Shown: piece after piece, positions 18,232-27,535 of the stretch | Layout of the letters: every line of letters starts with the position of its first letter | How positions within the stretch are numbered: position 1 is the stretch's first letter | Source: Dehalococcoidia bacterium | GTDB taxonomy: Bacteria > Chloroflexota > Dehalococcoidia > Bin125 | Direction: 5' to 3' | NCBI GenBank assembly: GCA_022825265.1 | Contig: JAJDXE010000010.1 | Coordinates: forward strand, 310,001-374,000 | DNA: 64,000 nucleotides | The notes under the pieces: generated by a model | What the model was told of the DNA's origin: nothing | What the model saw: the letters and a program-made list of their open reading frames with translations, nothing else | Database searches by the model: none | Translations under genes and position numbers: made by a program

Positions 18232-18341
18232 GGACGCCTCATCTCTCTTCCGTCTGCGAGCACGCGCACATGGCATTCTCACCAACAACCCGCCTACGCG
18301 CTGTTCCGCCGGAACTTGAGGGCGGTACATTCAGCTCGTAG

Positions 18342-20261
18342 GTGCATAGGTCAACCACTCCGCTCACATCCGTCCTCGTGCTGCTCGTCGCGGCCCTGGG
18401 GATCACGCAGGGGCTGCAACTCCTGCGCGGCGCGCTGGCAAGCCTGTCCGTGTTCTTGGGCCAGGTCAGGGATGTCGACGCCCCGCTGCTTGCGTTAGTC
18501 ATCTTTGCGATCTTTCTCGGCGGGTTCGCGGCGCCGCTGGCCTACAAGCTCCTCGGACGACATCGAGCCTTCTTGCCCTTCGCCGCTCTGCTGGCCGTTC
18601 TGCGACTGGCCGAACATCTGTCATCAGCGCCAGACGCTCGCCTCGCCATTCAGATCGCCGGAGTGATCGCGTGGCTCTGGCTGATTCCGCTAGTGATCCT
18701 CAGGCCGACATCGGAATCCAGTCCGGACGCAGGCGCCAGACCGATCGTCGCCCTGCTGCTGGGCCTGACCATCGACACCGCAATCAAGGGAGCGTTCTGG
18801 ACCCTCGATCCCGGCTTTGCCAATGGACTCTCGCCGCTGCTCACGACCGTCGCGATTTCCTGTCTACACCTCGTAGCAATTGCTTGCGTCGCTCGAAGCA
18901 GAACGCCGTCGGACGAGTTCGCGGCTCCACCGCGCTCGGCATTTGTGATCGGTCCCGGACTGGCTCTGCACGTGTTGGTCTTCCAGAACCTCGCTGCCCA
19001 CTCGGCCCTGACCGGCTGGTCGATCCCAGCCGTGTTCGCCTGGACGCTGACCGCCAATCTGGCCGCAATCCTTGCGTTGATTCTCTTCTTCAGATCGAGT
19101 TCGCCGCCTCCGCGATGGATGTCGTTCGTCGCCGCTGTATGCCTCGTGATCAGCGCCGCGTCGTTTTCATCAACAGCGCTAGCAACATTCGGTGCGCTGG
19201 TCGGACCAATCTCCATCGCGACACTCTGGTTCGCAGCCCTGTCACCATCTGGAGCCAATTGGACCGGCTGGATCACCGCAGCACTCGGAATGCTCGCCAT
19301 TCCATTGGTCCTCTTCGGCTGGTACGCGCACTACGAGATCGCAATGCCCATCCCGCAATGGCTCCTGCCCATTGCCGCCGCCGTCTTGGTCGCGATCCCG
19401 CCCTGTCTGGGCAGCGAATCGACTGCGAAGACTGCCGACTCAACGCAACTTCCCTCGGGAAGAGACCGCCTCGTCCGATTCGGTGTCCCGGCATTCGCAT
19501 TCCTGCTGCTCCTGCTGCCGCTGCATCAGTTCATCTCCCAGAACACCCCTGCGCCGCCTGCCGATCACGGAGACTCCCTGCGCGTGCTGACTTACAACAT
19601 CCATCAGGGCTTCGATGCCGAAGGGCGTCCCGGTCTGGAAGAGATCGCGGAACTGATCGAGTCGCAACGACCGGACGTCGTCGCCTTGCAGGAGGCGCCT
19701 CGCGGATGGGTCGTCAATGGCTCAGTCGACGCAGTGAGCTGGCTCGCTCAACGGCTCGGCATGCACACCGCCTGGGGACCGGCGGCCGACCCGTTCTGGG
19801 GCAACGCCGTCCTGAGCAGATATCCGATCAGACACGTCGAGAACACGCCGATGCCCAACAACGGGGACCTTCGGTTCAATCGGGCTTATCTGATCGTGAC
19901 GATCGATGTTCGAGGTGAGCCGATCCAGATCGTGGCAACGCACCTGCATCACATCGAGCGGGAGCCTCAGCACCGACTCCCACAAGTCCGGGCCTTACTT
20001 GGGGGCGTCGACTGGACTCGTCCAACCATCCTGCTCGGAGATCTGAATGCCCAACCGCATCAGCAGGAGCTCGGGCTGCTCACAGAATCAGGCTTACAGA
20101 CCAGCAAGCGCCCAGTGCCGACCTATCCGGCAACGCGCGCGCGACGGCAGATCGACCACATCTTCGTGACCCGCCATTTTGCGATTGAGGAGTTCGACTC
20201 GATTCAAACCACCGCATCCGACCATCTTCCCTTGATGGCAGTCCTGTCCCGTGGAAACTAG
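18342..20261 (+). CDS. Membrane protein with C-terminal endonuclease/exonuclease/phosphatase domain
   Basis: A 639-aa protein. About the first 400 residues are a run of hydrophobic helices (for example VLVLLVAALGITQGLQLL and FAFLLLLLPLHQFI). The C-terminal part, from about residue 415, is an EEP domain: LRVLTYNIHQGFD, the metal-binding Glu in DVVALQEAPRG, ILLGDLNAQPHQQE, RQIDHIFVTR and a final SDHLPLMAVL. EEP enzymes cleave phosphodiesters in nucleic acids, lipids or inositol phosphates; the substrate is unknown. The start is GTG at 18342, divergent from the M16 gene. The stop overlaps that of the convergent Rieske gene within CTAG. Confidence 0.85.
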   Translation: MHRSTTPLTSVLVLLVAALGITQGLQLLRGALASLSVFLGQVRDVDAPLLALVIFAIFLGGFAAPLAYKLLGRHRAFLPFAALLAVLRLAEHLSSAPDARLAIQIAGVIAWLWLIPLVILRPTSESSPDAGARPIVALLLGLTIDTAIKGAFWTLDPGFANGLSPLLTTVAISCLHLVAIACVARSRTPSDEFAAPPRSAFVIGPGLALHVLVFQNLAAHSALTGWSIPAVFAWTLTANLAAILALILFFRSSSPPPRWMSFVAAVCLVISAASFSSTALATFGALVGPISIATLWFAALSPSGANWTGWITAALGMLAIPLVLFGWYAHYEIAMPIPQWLLPIAAAVLVAIPPCLGSESTAKTADSTQLPSGRDRLVRFGVPAFAFLLLLLPLHQFISQNTPAPPADHGDSLRVLTYNIHQGFDAEGRPGLEEIAELIESQRPDVVALQEAPRGWVVNGSVDAVSWLAQRLGMHTAWGPAADPFWGNAVLSRYPIRHVENTPMPNNGDLRFNRAYLIVTIDVRGEPIQIVATHLHHIEREPQHRLPQVRALLGGVDWTRPTILLGDLNAQPHQQELGLLTESGLQTSKRPVPTYPATRARRQIDHIFVTRHFAIEEFDSIQTTASDHLPLMAVLSRGN

Positions 20262-21343
20262 CCCGTGGCCAGCCGTATGGGTGTGATCTCGCTGTCCCAC
20301 GGCTGTCGCGCATCTTCGGCTTGGGGATAGAACTGGGCACAGTAGGCGCGATAGGTCATGATCTCGCCGTCGGAGCGGCAGAGGCGCGGGCGCGGGCGGT
20401 AGCGCTTGCGGCTCCAGATGACCTCGTCCTGCCGCACGCCGATCATCTCTTGCGAGAGCGCGAAGCGGTTCAACAGCTCAGTTCGCAGGGAGGTCGGTAG
20501 AAACGCCATGCCAACGATCCGGCGTTTGGGATGGCGAACCTTGCGGGTTTGACTGATCAGCGTCAGGTCGATGAGCGTTCCATCGACCGGCGTGGCCAGC
20601 GTCCAGAGCCTTGCATCCATGCCGATCGAGCGCTCGTGGACCTCGACCAGGGAGTAACCGAGGCCAAGGACAATCACCTCGGCGGAGACATCGAACTCGC
20701 CGACCGGGACGCCCGCCAAAGCGACGCGCTGGGTGAAGTCGAACGCGGTGCGCAACAGCGGGCCTTCGACCGTTACGGGTCCCACTTGCTGCACTCTGTC
20801 GAAGCCATGCACGTAGGTCAGGTGAGCCAGGTCCACGGCGTTCTCGGTCGTCTCTTGAGGATGTCCGGGGAAGCGAGTGGTCTGAACGACCGGACGGCCC
20901 CAGCCGTCCTCTTCCGGCGACTCTTGCGGCAACTGCCATTGCGGCGGTCGGGCGTCGATCCCCCACCAGGCGAAGATCATTCCGCTGATCTCGTGGGTCT
21001 CGAAGACTCTCAGCCTGGCCGCCCTGGGCGGGGCGGCGAAGGGGGTCTTGACGCATTGCCCGGTCGCGTCGAACTCGAAGCCATGGAATGGGCAGACCAG
21101 CCGCCCGGCGCAGATCTGGCCACCGGCATCGGGTCCCAGATACGAACCAAGGTGAGGGCAATAGGCCTCGGCGACGCAGACGATGCCGTCGTCGTCGCGC
21201 CAGATCACGATGTCGACGCCCATCCAGGTCTTCTGGATGATCTCGGTCTTCTCCAGGTCCTGCCGCCGGGCAATGAAGAACCAACCTTCAGGGAAGGGAG
21301 GCGGCGAAGCAGCGCCTGCGTCCTGCAACTGCCGGGTTGCCAT
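20258..21343 (-). CDS. Rieske [2Fe-2S] non-heme oxygenase, terminal component
   Basis: A 361-aa aromatic-ring or steroid hydroxylase-type oxygenase. The Rieske centre is CPHLGSYLGPDAG then CPFHGFEFD (C-x-H and C-x2-H). The C-terminal catalytic half includes TTENAVDLAHLTYVHGF, where the Asp and His residues suit the mononuclear iron ligands. It resembles the KshA-like subgroup more than ring dioxygenase alpha subunits; this is inferred from architecture. The substrate is unknown. A GTG four codons upstream is an alternative start. Neighbours on this strand are an LLM flavin oxygenase and a Baeyer-Villiger monooxygenase. Confidence 0.87.
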   Translation of the reverse strand: MATRQLQDAGAASPPPFPEGWFFIARRQDLEKTEIIQKTWMGVDIVIWRDDDGIVCVAEAYCPHLGSYLGPDAGGQICAGRLVCPFHGFEFDATGQCVKTPFAAPPRAARLRVFETHEISGMIFAWWGIDARPPQWQLPQESPEEDGWGRPVVQTTRFPGHPQETTENAVDLAHLTYVHGFDRVQQVGPVTVEGPLLRTAFDFTQRVALAGVPVGEFDVSAEVIVLGLGYSLVEVHERSIGMDARLWTLATPVDGTLIDLTLISQTRKVRHPKRRIVGMAFLPTSLRTELLNRFALSQEMIGVRQDEVIWSRKRYRPRPRLCRSDGEIMTYRAYCAQFYPQAEDARQPWDSEITPIRLATG

Positions 21344-21516
21344 TGCTCGTCCCACTCCGCAAACGTAGAGATCCCGACATCCGTATCAGCGATCGATTGC
21401 ACTGTAGATCAAGCGAATTGCGGCTTTCGTAACGACTCTGTGCCCTCAAACGCTGCGCAGGATGGAGTGTTATCGCGGTGTCCATACATTTGTTCAGTGA
21501 CTTACATCTCAACCTG

Positions 21517-22827
21517 TCACTCGCCGGCGATGGGTTGATTGTTCGCTGGATCGACCTCGAACGGACCGTTCAGATCGAGTTCCGCGCCCATCTCCCGGAC
21601 GGCGGGGAGCACCTCTTCGCCCATCAGGCGCAGGCTGCGCATCGCATCTTCGTGGTCCATCGAGCCGTCGCCGTCCCAGAAGGTAATCGACCCAGGGCGG
21701 ATTTCTTCCAGCAGATTGCGGATCTTGGGCAGGACGGTGGTCGGCGTGCCATGAATGATGGCCTGTTTGTCGACCTGCTCCTTGAAGGGGTCGCTCTTCT
21801 CGGGCGGTTCCTCCCCCGCCCCCGCCTCCGCCTCCTGCTTCTTTCGTTGTTCGAGTGCTCGTTGCAGTTCGACCCGTCCGCGCGATGCGGCGAGCGCGGG
21901 AATCTGGGAGGTCGGCAACACATCGGTGCGGGAGGTCAGACCGGGGAGTGATTGCAGGAATGGCCGAACCTTGCCCTGGTTGCCCTCGAGGAACGGATTG
22001 CTCGGTCCCTGGAGGAACTTGCGCGCAGTCGCTTCAGCCAACTCCTCGGTTTCGTCAACGTGGATTTTGAACACGTAACCGGTGTGTTGCGTTCCGGCCT
22101 CGTAACCCGCTTCCCGTGCGCAGGCTCGGTAGTAGTCGAATGACTGCTTGGTCGGCTCCACCTCGGTCGCGAGCATCACGTAGGGATAACGACGCTCGGC
22201 CGACCATTTGACCGTGTTGCGGCTCATCACACCGGGGATCCAGATCGGCGGATGCGGATCGGAGTAGGGGCGCGCCCACGGGTTGACGTAGCGGTACTGG
22301 AAGTGCTCGCCCTCCCAGCGGAACGGACCGGGCGTCGTCCAGGCCTTGACGATGAAGTCATGAGCCTCCTGGTAGCGCTCCCAGTTGAACGGCGAGGACG
22401 AATTGTGAGCCACCGATTCACGTCCCGTGCCGCGCACCCAGCCACTGACCAGGCGCCCGCGCGAAATCATGTCAATCTCGGCCAGCTCCTCGGCCAGCCA
22501 GAGTGGATCGTCCCAGATCGGCAGGACGTTGCCGAGCAACACGATCTTGGCCCGCTTGGTGATCCGGGCGAGGATCGCGGCCTCGACGTTCATCACGCTG
22601 CCCATGCAGAACGGGGTCGAGTGATGTTCGTTGAGCATCAGGCCGTCGAAACCCATTTCCTCGGCGTAGAGCTTCTCGTCCAGGTAGCGGTTGTAGAGCT
22701 CGGCGCCGATCCGCGGATCGTAGCTGTCGTTGCTCATACCGAGATCCTGGATGTCCCGTCCCGTAGCTCCGAAGTATCCGGAATTGGGGTCCTGGTAGGG
22801 CCGCTCCGTGAAATAGCCGATGAACAT
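21517..22827 (-). CDS. LLM-class flavin-dependent oxygenase
   Basis: A 436-aa luciferase-like monooxygenase that would use reduced FMN from a separate reductase. It is recognised by MFIGYFTERPYQD, GFDGLMLNEHHSTPFCMG, the strand ILARITKRAKIVLLGN, and RGRLVSGWVRGTG. A charged insert of about 45 residues after residue 310 (KKQEAEAGAGEEPPEKSDPF) is unusual for the family. The flavin reductase at 58682-59191 could supply FMNH2, but it is far away, so that pairing is speculative. The substrate is unknown; family members oxidise alkanes, sulfonates, aldehydes and other organics. Confidence 0.88.
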   Translation of the reverse strand: MFIGYFTERPYQDPNSGYFGATGRDIQDLGMSNDSYDPRIGAELYNRYLDEKLYAEEMGFDGLMLNEHHSTPFCMGSVMNVEAAILARITKRAKIVLLGNVLPIWDDPLWLAEELAEIDMISRGRLVSGWVRGTGRESVAHNSSSPFNWERYQEAHDFIVKAWTTPGPFRWEGEHFQYRYVNPWARPYSDPHPPIWIPGVMSRNTVKWSAERRYPYVMLATEVEPTKQSFDYYRACAREAGYEAGTQHTGYVFKIHVDETEELAEATARKFLQGPSNPFLEGNQGKVRPFLQSLPGLTSRTDVLPTSQIPALAASRGRVELQRALEQRKKQEAEAGAGEEPPEKSDPFKEQVDKQAIIHGTPTTVLPKIRNLLEEIRPGSITFWDGDGSMDHEDAMRSLRLMGEEVLPAVREMGAELDLNGPFEVDPANNQPIAGE

Positions 22828-22910
22828 GTCGCCCCTCCCAGAGCATGCAGAATCCGCCTACTTTGGCGCGACTGCAGTCTAGGAATCTGCGCTCGAGGGC
22901 GTAGAGCTGT

Positions 22911-24527
22911 TCAGGACAGGCTGAAGCCTTCGTATCCGTTCTGCGCGACCTCGGACAGTCGCTGGCGGTAACGGGGAGCGCCGCCCGGGTAGATCATGAA
23001 GCGAATTCTGTCGTGGTCCTCGACGTTGGAGTTGTAGCCGGTCATCCAGCTCTTGATCTTGCTCATGAGCTGGAACTGGTACATCTCCTGGACGTGCTGC
23101 CGCCACTCCTGCTCGGCCTGCGCCTGCGCTTCCACTCGGCGGTAGCCGTGTTCGCGCATGTAGGTGAGCAGGTCGGAGATCCAGTTGACGGATGTCTCGA
23201 TGCCGCGGGGGTAGTTGGTCGAGACCGATCCGCCCTGCGGCCCGCTGAGCATCAACAGGTTGGGGAAACCTGCAGTCTGCACGCCGAGGAAGGTGTCGGG
23301 GCTCTGCGACCACTTGTCGCGCAGGGGCAACCCGCCCGGTCCGGTGAAGTTGATCCGGTCGAAGGCGCCGGTGATCGCGTCGAAGCCGGTTGCGTAGATG
23401 ATCAGGTCGAACTCGAACTCCTGGTACGAGGTGCGGATGCCTTTCGGCGTGATTCGCTCGATCGGCGTTTCGTTGATGTCAATGAGGTGCACGTTGTCGC
23501 GGTTGTAGGCCTCGAAGTATCTCGTTTCGAGCGGGACTCGCCTGGTTCCGAAGCCGTGGTCCTTGGGGATGAGCTTTTCCGCCGTGATCGGATCGTGCAC
23601 GCGCTCGCGGATTTTGTTGGCGATGAACGCTGAGTACTCGGCATTTGCTTCGGGGTCGATGCCGACGTCGATGAAGTTGCTCATCCACTTGCTGAAGCCG
23701 GGCGTCTCATAGAGCTTCTGCCAAAGCGCGAGGCGTTCCTCCTCCGGGACATCACGGAACTTGCGCTGATCGGGCGCGTGGATGAATCCGCCGGGCGATC
23801 GACGGCAGAGCTCGAAGATCTCGTCGTAGGTGGCCTTGATCTCGGCCTGGGTGCGCTCGTCGATGCGGTCGTTGTGCAGCGGCGCGCACCAGTTTGGACG
23901 TCGTTGGAAGACGGTGAGCTCGCCTACTTTGTCGGCGATTTCGGCGATCACCTGGACGCCGGTTGCGCCGGTGCCGACGACGGCGACTCGCTTGCCGGCC
24001 AGATCGACCGGCTCGTGCGGCCAGTAGTAGGTGTGCCAGGAGTCGCCCTCGAAGCTGTCGACGCCTTCGATCTTGGGCATGGTGGCTGCTGAGAGCATGC
24101 CGATCGCGGTGAGCAGGAAGCGGGTCGTTAACTTCCGGCCGTCTTCCAGGTTGACGGTCCAATAGCAGTTCTGCTCGTCGAAGGACGCGCCCTGGACCTT
24201 GCAGCCGAATTGCATGTGCCGGCGGAGATCGAACTTGTCGACCACGTGGTTGAGATAGCGCAGGGTCTCGGGCTGCCCGGCGAAGTGCTCGCTCCACTCC
24301 CACTCGCCGAGCAACTCCTTGGAGAATGAGTAGCCGTAGGTGTAGCTCTCGGAGTCGAACCGCGCGCCCGGGTAGCGATTCCAGTACCAGGTACCACCTG
24401 GACCGTCGGCCGCCTCGAGCACGGTGGCGTCAATGCCCAGTTCTTGCAGCTTGTACATCTGATAGATGCCAGCCACTCCGGCGCCAATGACAATCGCTTC
24501 ATGCTGTGGTTGGGTTTGGTCGGACAT
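22911..24527 (-). CDS. Baeyer-Villiger-type FAD/NADPH monooxygenase
   Basis: A 538-aa flavin monooxygenase that inserts oxygen into ketones. The FAD site is VIGAGVAGIYQMYKL, followed by GGTWYWNRYPGARFD. The BVMO fingerprint FxGxxxHxxxWP is met by FEGDSWHTYYWP, and the NADPH site is VVGTGATGVQ. Substrate range cannot be read from sequence. Start 24527 has the ribosome-binding site AAGGAG nine bases upstream; the frame is open further but untypical. The gene is divergent from an alpha/beta hydrolase; BVMO-hydrolase pairs elsewhere cleave the ester or lactone product, but the hydrolase here lacks its nucleophile. Confidence 0.92.
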   Translation of the reverse strand: MSDQTQPQHEAIVIGAGVAGIYQMYKLQELGIDATVLEAADGPGGTWYWNRYPGARFDSESYTYGYSFSKELLGEWEWSEHFAGQPETLRYLNHVVDKFDLRRHMQFGCKVQGASFDEQNCYWTVNLEDGRKLTTRFLLTAIGMLSAATMPKIEGVDSFEGDSWHTYYWPHEPVDLAGKRVAVVGTGATGVQVIAEIADKVGELTVFQRRPNWCAPLHNDRIDERTQAEIKATYDEIFELCRRSPGGFIHAPDQRKFRDVPEEERLALWQKLYETPGFSKWMSNFIDVGIDPEANAEYSAFIANKIRERVHDPITAEKLIPKDHGFGTRRVPLETRYFEAYNRDNVHLIDINETPIERITPKGIRTSYQEFEFDLIIYATGFDAITGAFDRINFTGPGGLPLRDKWSQSPDTFLGVQTAGFPNLLMLSGPQGGSVSTNYPRGIETSVNWISDLLTYMREHGYRRVEAQAQAEQEWRQHVQEMYQFQLMSKIKSWMTGYNSNVEDHDRIRFMIYPGGAPRYRQRLSEVAQNGYEGFSLS

Positions 24528-24612
24528 GCGGCGCTCCTTCATTGAGGCTTGGCAAAGGCTAATCTGCGCCAAGTTGTTCGGCAACGAGATGCCGATCAGC
24601 GGGCGGTGACCA

Positions 24613-25392
24613 ATGGGCATTGACCTGGGATCGATCCATACCGTGGTCGAGGGCGACGGCGAGCGGACATTCCTACTGCTGAATGGGGCTGGGCAAAGCC
24701 TGCACACCTGGGACTACGTCGTTCCAGTTTTGCGGGAGGCCGGCCGTGTGATCCGATTCGACGTGCCCGGCGTCGGCGAGAGTCCGGCTCCAGACTCGGC
24801 CTACTCATTCGAGGAACTCGGCGAAGCTGCATTGCAGTTGGCCGAGCCAGATCGAGTTGGAACGTTCATCGTGGTCGGACATGCGTGGGGGGCTAGGGCA
24901 GCGCAAGTGATCGCTCGCGACCATTCGCCGGATGGAGTCGTGATTGGATCGGGAGGCGGCAAGTTCCCTCCGCGCGCGGACCCGGCTGACATGCGGACAG
25001 CGACCGTCGGCGCGTCGGGCAACGACGTCGAGGTCTGGAACGAGGCATTCGAGCGCGCCTACTGTGGCCCCGGCCTCTCTGCGCGAGACCCGGAACGCGC
25101 CCGCTGGCTCTTCCATCTGGCGCGCACGACGCCGAGTGATCGTGCGGTCGTCATGGGCGCGATGGAGCGGACTCCGGTCGACTCCTACTGGGGTCGATTC
25201 GATTGCCCGGCGCTGTTGATCTACGGCGCCGACGATCTTGTCGGTCATGCCGAGAACGCTGAGGACCTGCACAACAGGCTTTCGCGATCGAAGCTGGTCT
25301 ACATCGAGCAGGCGGGGCACTTCGTGATCGCGGAGCAGCCTGAGCGCTTCGCCGAAGAAGTTTGCGGCTGGATCGAGGAAGAAGGGCTGTAG
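24613..25392 (+). CDS. Alpha/beta hydrolase-fold protein lacking the nucleophile
   Basis: A 259-aa alpha/beta hydrolase fold. Core features are FLLLNGAGQSLHTWDYV near the oxyanion region, IRFDVPGVGES, an acid candidate in YGADDLVGHAE, and the catalytic His in QAGHFVIAEQPERF. The nucleophile elbow reads VVGHAWGAR, so the usual Ser of GHSWG is Ala (codon GCG at residue 91). It therefore probably does not act as a serine hydrolase; it could be a binding protein, a cofactor-free oxygenase-like member, or a decayed enzyme. It is divergent from the BVMO gene with an 85-base gap. Confidence 0.8.
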   Translation: MGIDLGSIHTVVEGDGERTFLLLNGAGQSLHTWDYVVPVLREAGRVIRFDVPGVGESPAPDSAYSFEELGEAALQLAEPDRVGTFIVVGHAWGARAAQVIARDHSPDGVVIGSGGGKFPPRADPADMRTATVGASGNDVEVWNEAFERAYCGPGLSARDPERARWLFHLARTTPSDRAVVMGAMERTPVDSYWGRFDCPALLIYGADDLVGHAENAEDLHNRLSRSKLVYIEQAGHFVIAEQPERFAEEVCGWIEEEGL

Positions 25393-25406
25393 CCCTGGAA
25401 ACCACG

Positions 25407-26405
25407 ATGACCACGATCAGGATCGACAACTGGGACGACTGGACGCGGGTCTACAACGATCCCGCCGTCTGGCAGGGGCTGATCCACGCCATTTGCGGTC
25501 GCGAGGGCATCGAGTACCTGCAACTTCATCCGGCCAGCGCCAACACGAACGCCGTGTTCCTGCTGGACCAGGCATTTGCCGTCAAGATCTACAGTCCGTT
25601 CTGGGACGAGTTCGATTTCGAGCGCGAACTGATCGAGGCGTTGGCGTCGGAGGTGGAGATTCCCACAGTAGAGCTGGTGGGCTGCGGGCGCATCGCAGAT
25701 GGCGACGGAGTCGTATGGCCGTACTTGATCACCCGCTACTGCGGGGCACGGCCTTTCTCGGAGATTCGTGGGGAACTTGGCGACGAGGACGCTGTTTCGC
25801 TCGCTTCACAGCTTGGCTGGATCGTGCAGGCGCTGCACGGACTGGATGTCAACCGGTTTGGCAGCGCCGCGAGGGAACGGATCTGGACCGATGTCGTGGA
25901 CGAGCGGCGACGCGTTGCGCTCGGCGAGCTCACCGAGGCGGGCGTGCTGAGTCCCAACGTTGTAGAGCCGCTCGAATCACTGCTCGACCGAGAGATCAAT
26001 GCCGACCTGCCGGAGGCTCGGGTCGTGGTCCACGGTGATCTCGGCGCTGACCACGTGCTTTGCGCGCCGACCGAGGATGGTTGGCGGATCGAAGCCTTAA
26101 TCGACTTTGGCGACGCCAAGGTCGGCGCGCGAGCATACGAGTGGATGCCGCTCTGGCTGGGCTGCTTCGACCGCGATCCTCTTCTCGCCCGAGCGTTTCT
26201 TGAGGCGTACGAGCCTGGTCTGCTCAGCGACCCGGAGTTTCCCACGCGCGCGGTGGCCTGGATGCTGCTGCACGATTTCAGCCGCGATGGGCTGACTGAG
26301 CAGTGGCAGAAGCAGCGTCGGGCTGGGGCGGTTGAGTCGCTCGAGGAACTGCGGGAGTTGCTCTGTCCGGATTCGATCCGGTCGTCGCGGGCCCAGGCAA
26401 TTTAG
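25407..26405 (+). CDS. APH-family phosphotransferase
   Basis: A 332-aa protein with the aminoglycoside phosphotransferase/kinase-like fold. The catalytic loop is VVHGDLGADHVL (about 206-217), with His where Asn is usual, and the metal-binding DFG equivalent is IDFGDAKVG. The N-lobe includes FAVKIYSPFWDEFDFERE, with a candidate ATP-binding Lys and helix Glu. Natural substrates of such chromosomal APH proteins are usually small metabolites, not drugs; nothing here points to antibiotic resistance. It starts 14 bases after the hydrolase stop, so co-transcription is likely. Confidence 0.8.
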   Translation: MTTIRIDNWDDWTRVYNDPAVWQGLIHAICGREGIEYLQLHPASANTNAVFLLDQAFAVKIYSPFWDEFDFERELIEALASEVEIPTVELVGCGRIADGDGVVWPYLITRYCGARPFSEIRGELGDEDAVSLASQLGWIVQALHGLDVNRFGSAARERIWTDVVDERRRVALGELTEAGVLSPNVVEPLESLLDREINADLPEARVVVHGDLGADHVLCAPTEDGWRIEALIDFGDAKVGARAYEWMPLWLGCFDRDPLLARAFLEAYEPGLLSDPEFPTRAVAWMLLHDFSRDGLTEQWQKQRRAGAVESLEELRELLCPDSIRSSRAQAI

Positions 26406-26432
26406 TCTGTCTCGGAACGGGAGCATGACGCG

Positions 26433-27047
26433 ATGCAGTTTCGCCAAGCCGACCAGCAGGCGATCGATCGGGGCGAGTTAACGCTGACGTTTCGTCGCTG
26501 GCGGCGACCTCAGGCGCGTGTGGGCGGCCGATATCGGGTCGGTCAGCAGGTCATCGAAGTCACTTCGGTCACGCAGATTGAGCCGACTGATATCTCGGTC
26601 GAAGACGCTCGGGCGGCCGGCCACGATTCTGCAGACGCCGTCCTTGAGGCGATCCTCCGGAACCAGCGCAAGTCCGGCGATGCGAGCGCGCCGCTCTACC
26701 GGGTCGCGTTTCGGTGCCTCGGCACGCAGGTTGATCCGCGCAGCGTCCTGGCGGCGGACGCTGAGATCAGCTCGGACGAACTCACGGCGCTCACGGAGCG
26801 GCTCGGCAAGATGGATGCTCGCTCGAAGCATGGTCCCTGGACGCGAGCTTCGCTGGAGGCGATCTCTGCCGGCCCGGGTCGGCGCGCGGCCGAGCTGGCG
26901 GCTGAACAAGGTCGCGAGACGGCGAAGTTCAAGGCCGACATCCGCAAGCTCAAGGCGCTGGGCTTGACGATCAGTCTTGAGGTCGGCTATGAGCTCTCGC
27001 CTCGGGGACACGTGGTCCTCGACGCTCTCAAGACGACTTCCGATTAG
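26433..27047 (+). CDS. ASCH-like domain protein
   Basis: A 204-aa protein. The first half resembles ASCH (PUA-like, RNA-binding) domains: MQFRQADQQAIDRGELTLTF, then GGRYRVGQQVIEVTSV. The second half has helices with a final winged-helix-like stretch (LGLTISLEVGYELSPRGHVV). The ASCH call is by pattern only and is moderate. It follows the APH gene by 27 bases. Its stop overlaps that of the convergent hypothetical gene by four bases. Confidence 0.55.
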   Translation: MQFRQADQQAIDRGELTLTFRRWRRPQARVGGRYRVGQQVIEVTSVTQIEPTDISVEDARAAGHDSADAVLEAILRNQRKSGDASAPLYRVAFRCLGTQVDPRSVLAADAEISSDELTALTERLGKMDARSKHGPWTRASLEAISAGPGRRAAELAAEQGRETAKFKADIRKLKALGLTISLEVGYELSPRGHVVLDALKTTSD

Positions 27048-27448
27048 GACTGGCTGGCCTCGACGATCTCGCGGGCGGCGCTGACGACGCTGGGCATGAC
27101 AGCGGCGACCTTGGACTCGTCGAGGGCTTCGGCGACGGAGGTGTAGCCGGCGCGCTCGATCATGGGTCGTAGGCGGCCTCGCTCGAAGACATTCAGGGTC
27201 CAGTCGAGGGAGTCGCCGGCGGCGGTCAGGTCGAGCATGAGGCGCTCGTCGTCGGCTTCGGGTCCGTAGTGGTAGTGCGGGGCGACTCGGAAGCAGTCGA
27301 AGCGGAGCAGCTCGGTGTCCTCGCCGTCGACGTCGGCGCGAACCTCGATGCAAAGGCCTTCGTCGCCGGCGATGTCGTCTCGGTAGCGCATCGCAAAGGC
27401 GATGGCTCCGGCGTCGACTCGGGTTGTGTCTTCGGAGTGCTCGGTCAT
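27044..27448 (-). CDS. Conserved-looking hypothetical protein
   Basis: A 134-aa acidic soluble protein that I cannot name. It has beta-rich segments (GLCIEVRADVDGEDTELLRFD, with its run of acidic residues) followed by FRVAPHYHYGPEADDERL, a His/Tyr motif that could bind a metal or ligand, and a helical C-terminus (VMPSVVSAAREIVEAS). No signal peptide. The start is ATG at 27448. It lies on the same strand as the carboxyltransferase gene but upstream is the convergent ASCH-like gene. Confidence 0.6.
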   Translation of the reverse strand: MTEHSEDTTRVDAGAIAFAMRYRDDIAGDEGLCIEVRADVDGEDTELLRFDCFRVAPHYHYGPEADDERLMLDLTAAGDSLDWTLNVFERGRLRPMIERAGYTSVAEALDESKVAAVMPSVVSAAREIVEASQS

Positions 27449-27535
27449 GGTTCGTCTCCCGCCAGTCCGCGGTTTGTGATTGTCGCTTGACTCAGGATAC
27501 GAATCTCGGGTGCCGATTGTTGGGCACTCATTTGT

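Noticed and set aside
25407..26405. Antibiotic-resistance phosphotransferase
   Set aside because: The APH fold is generic, the catalytic loop has His for Asn, and the context is metabolic.
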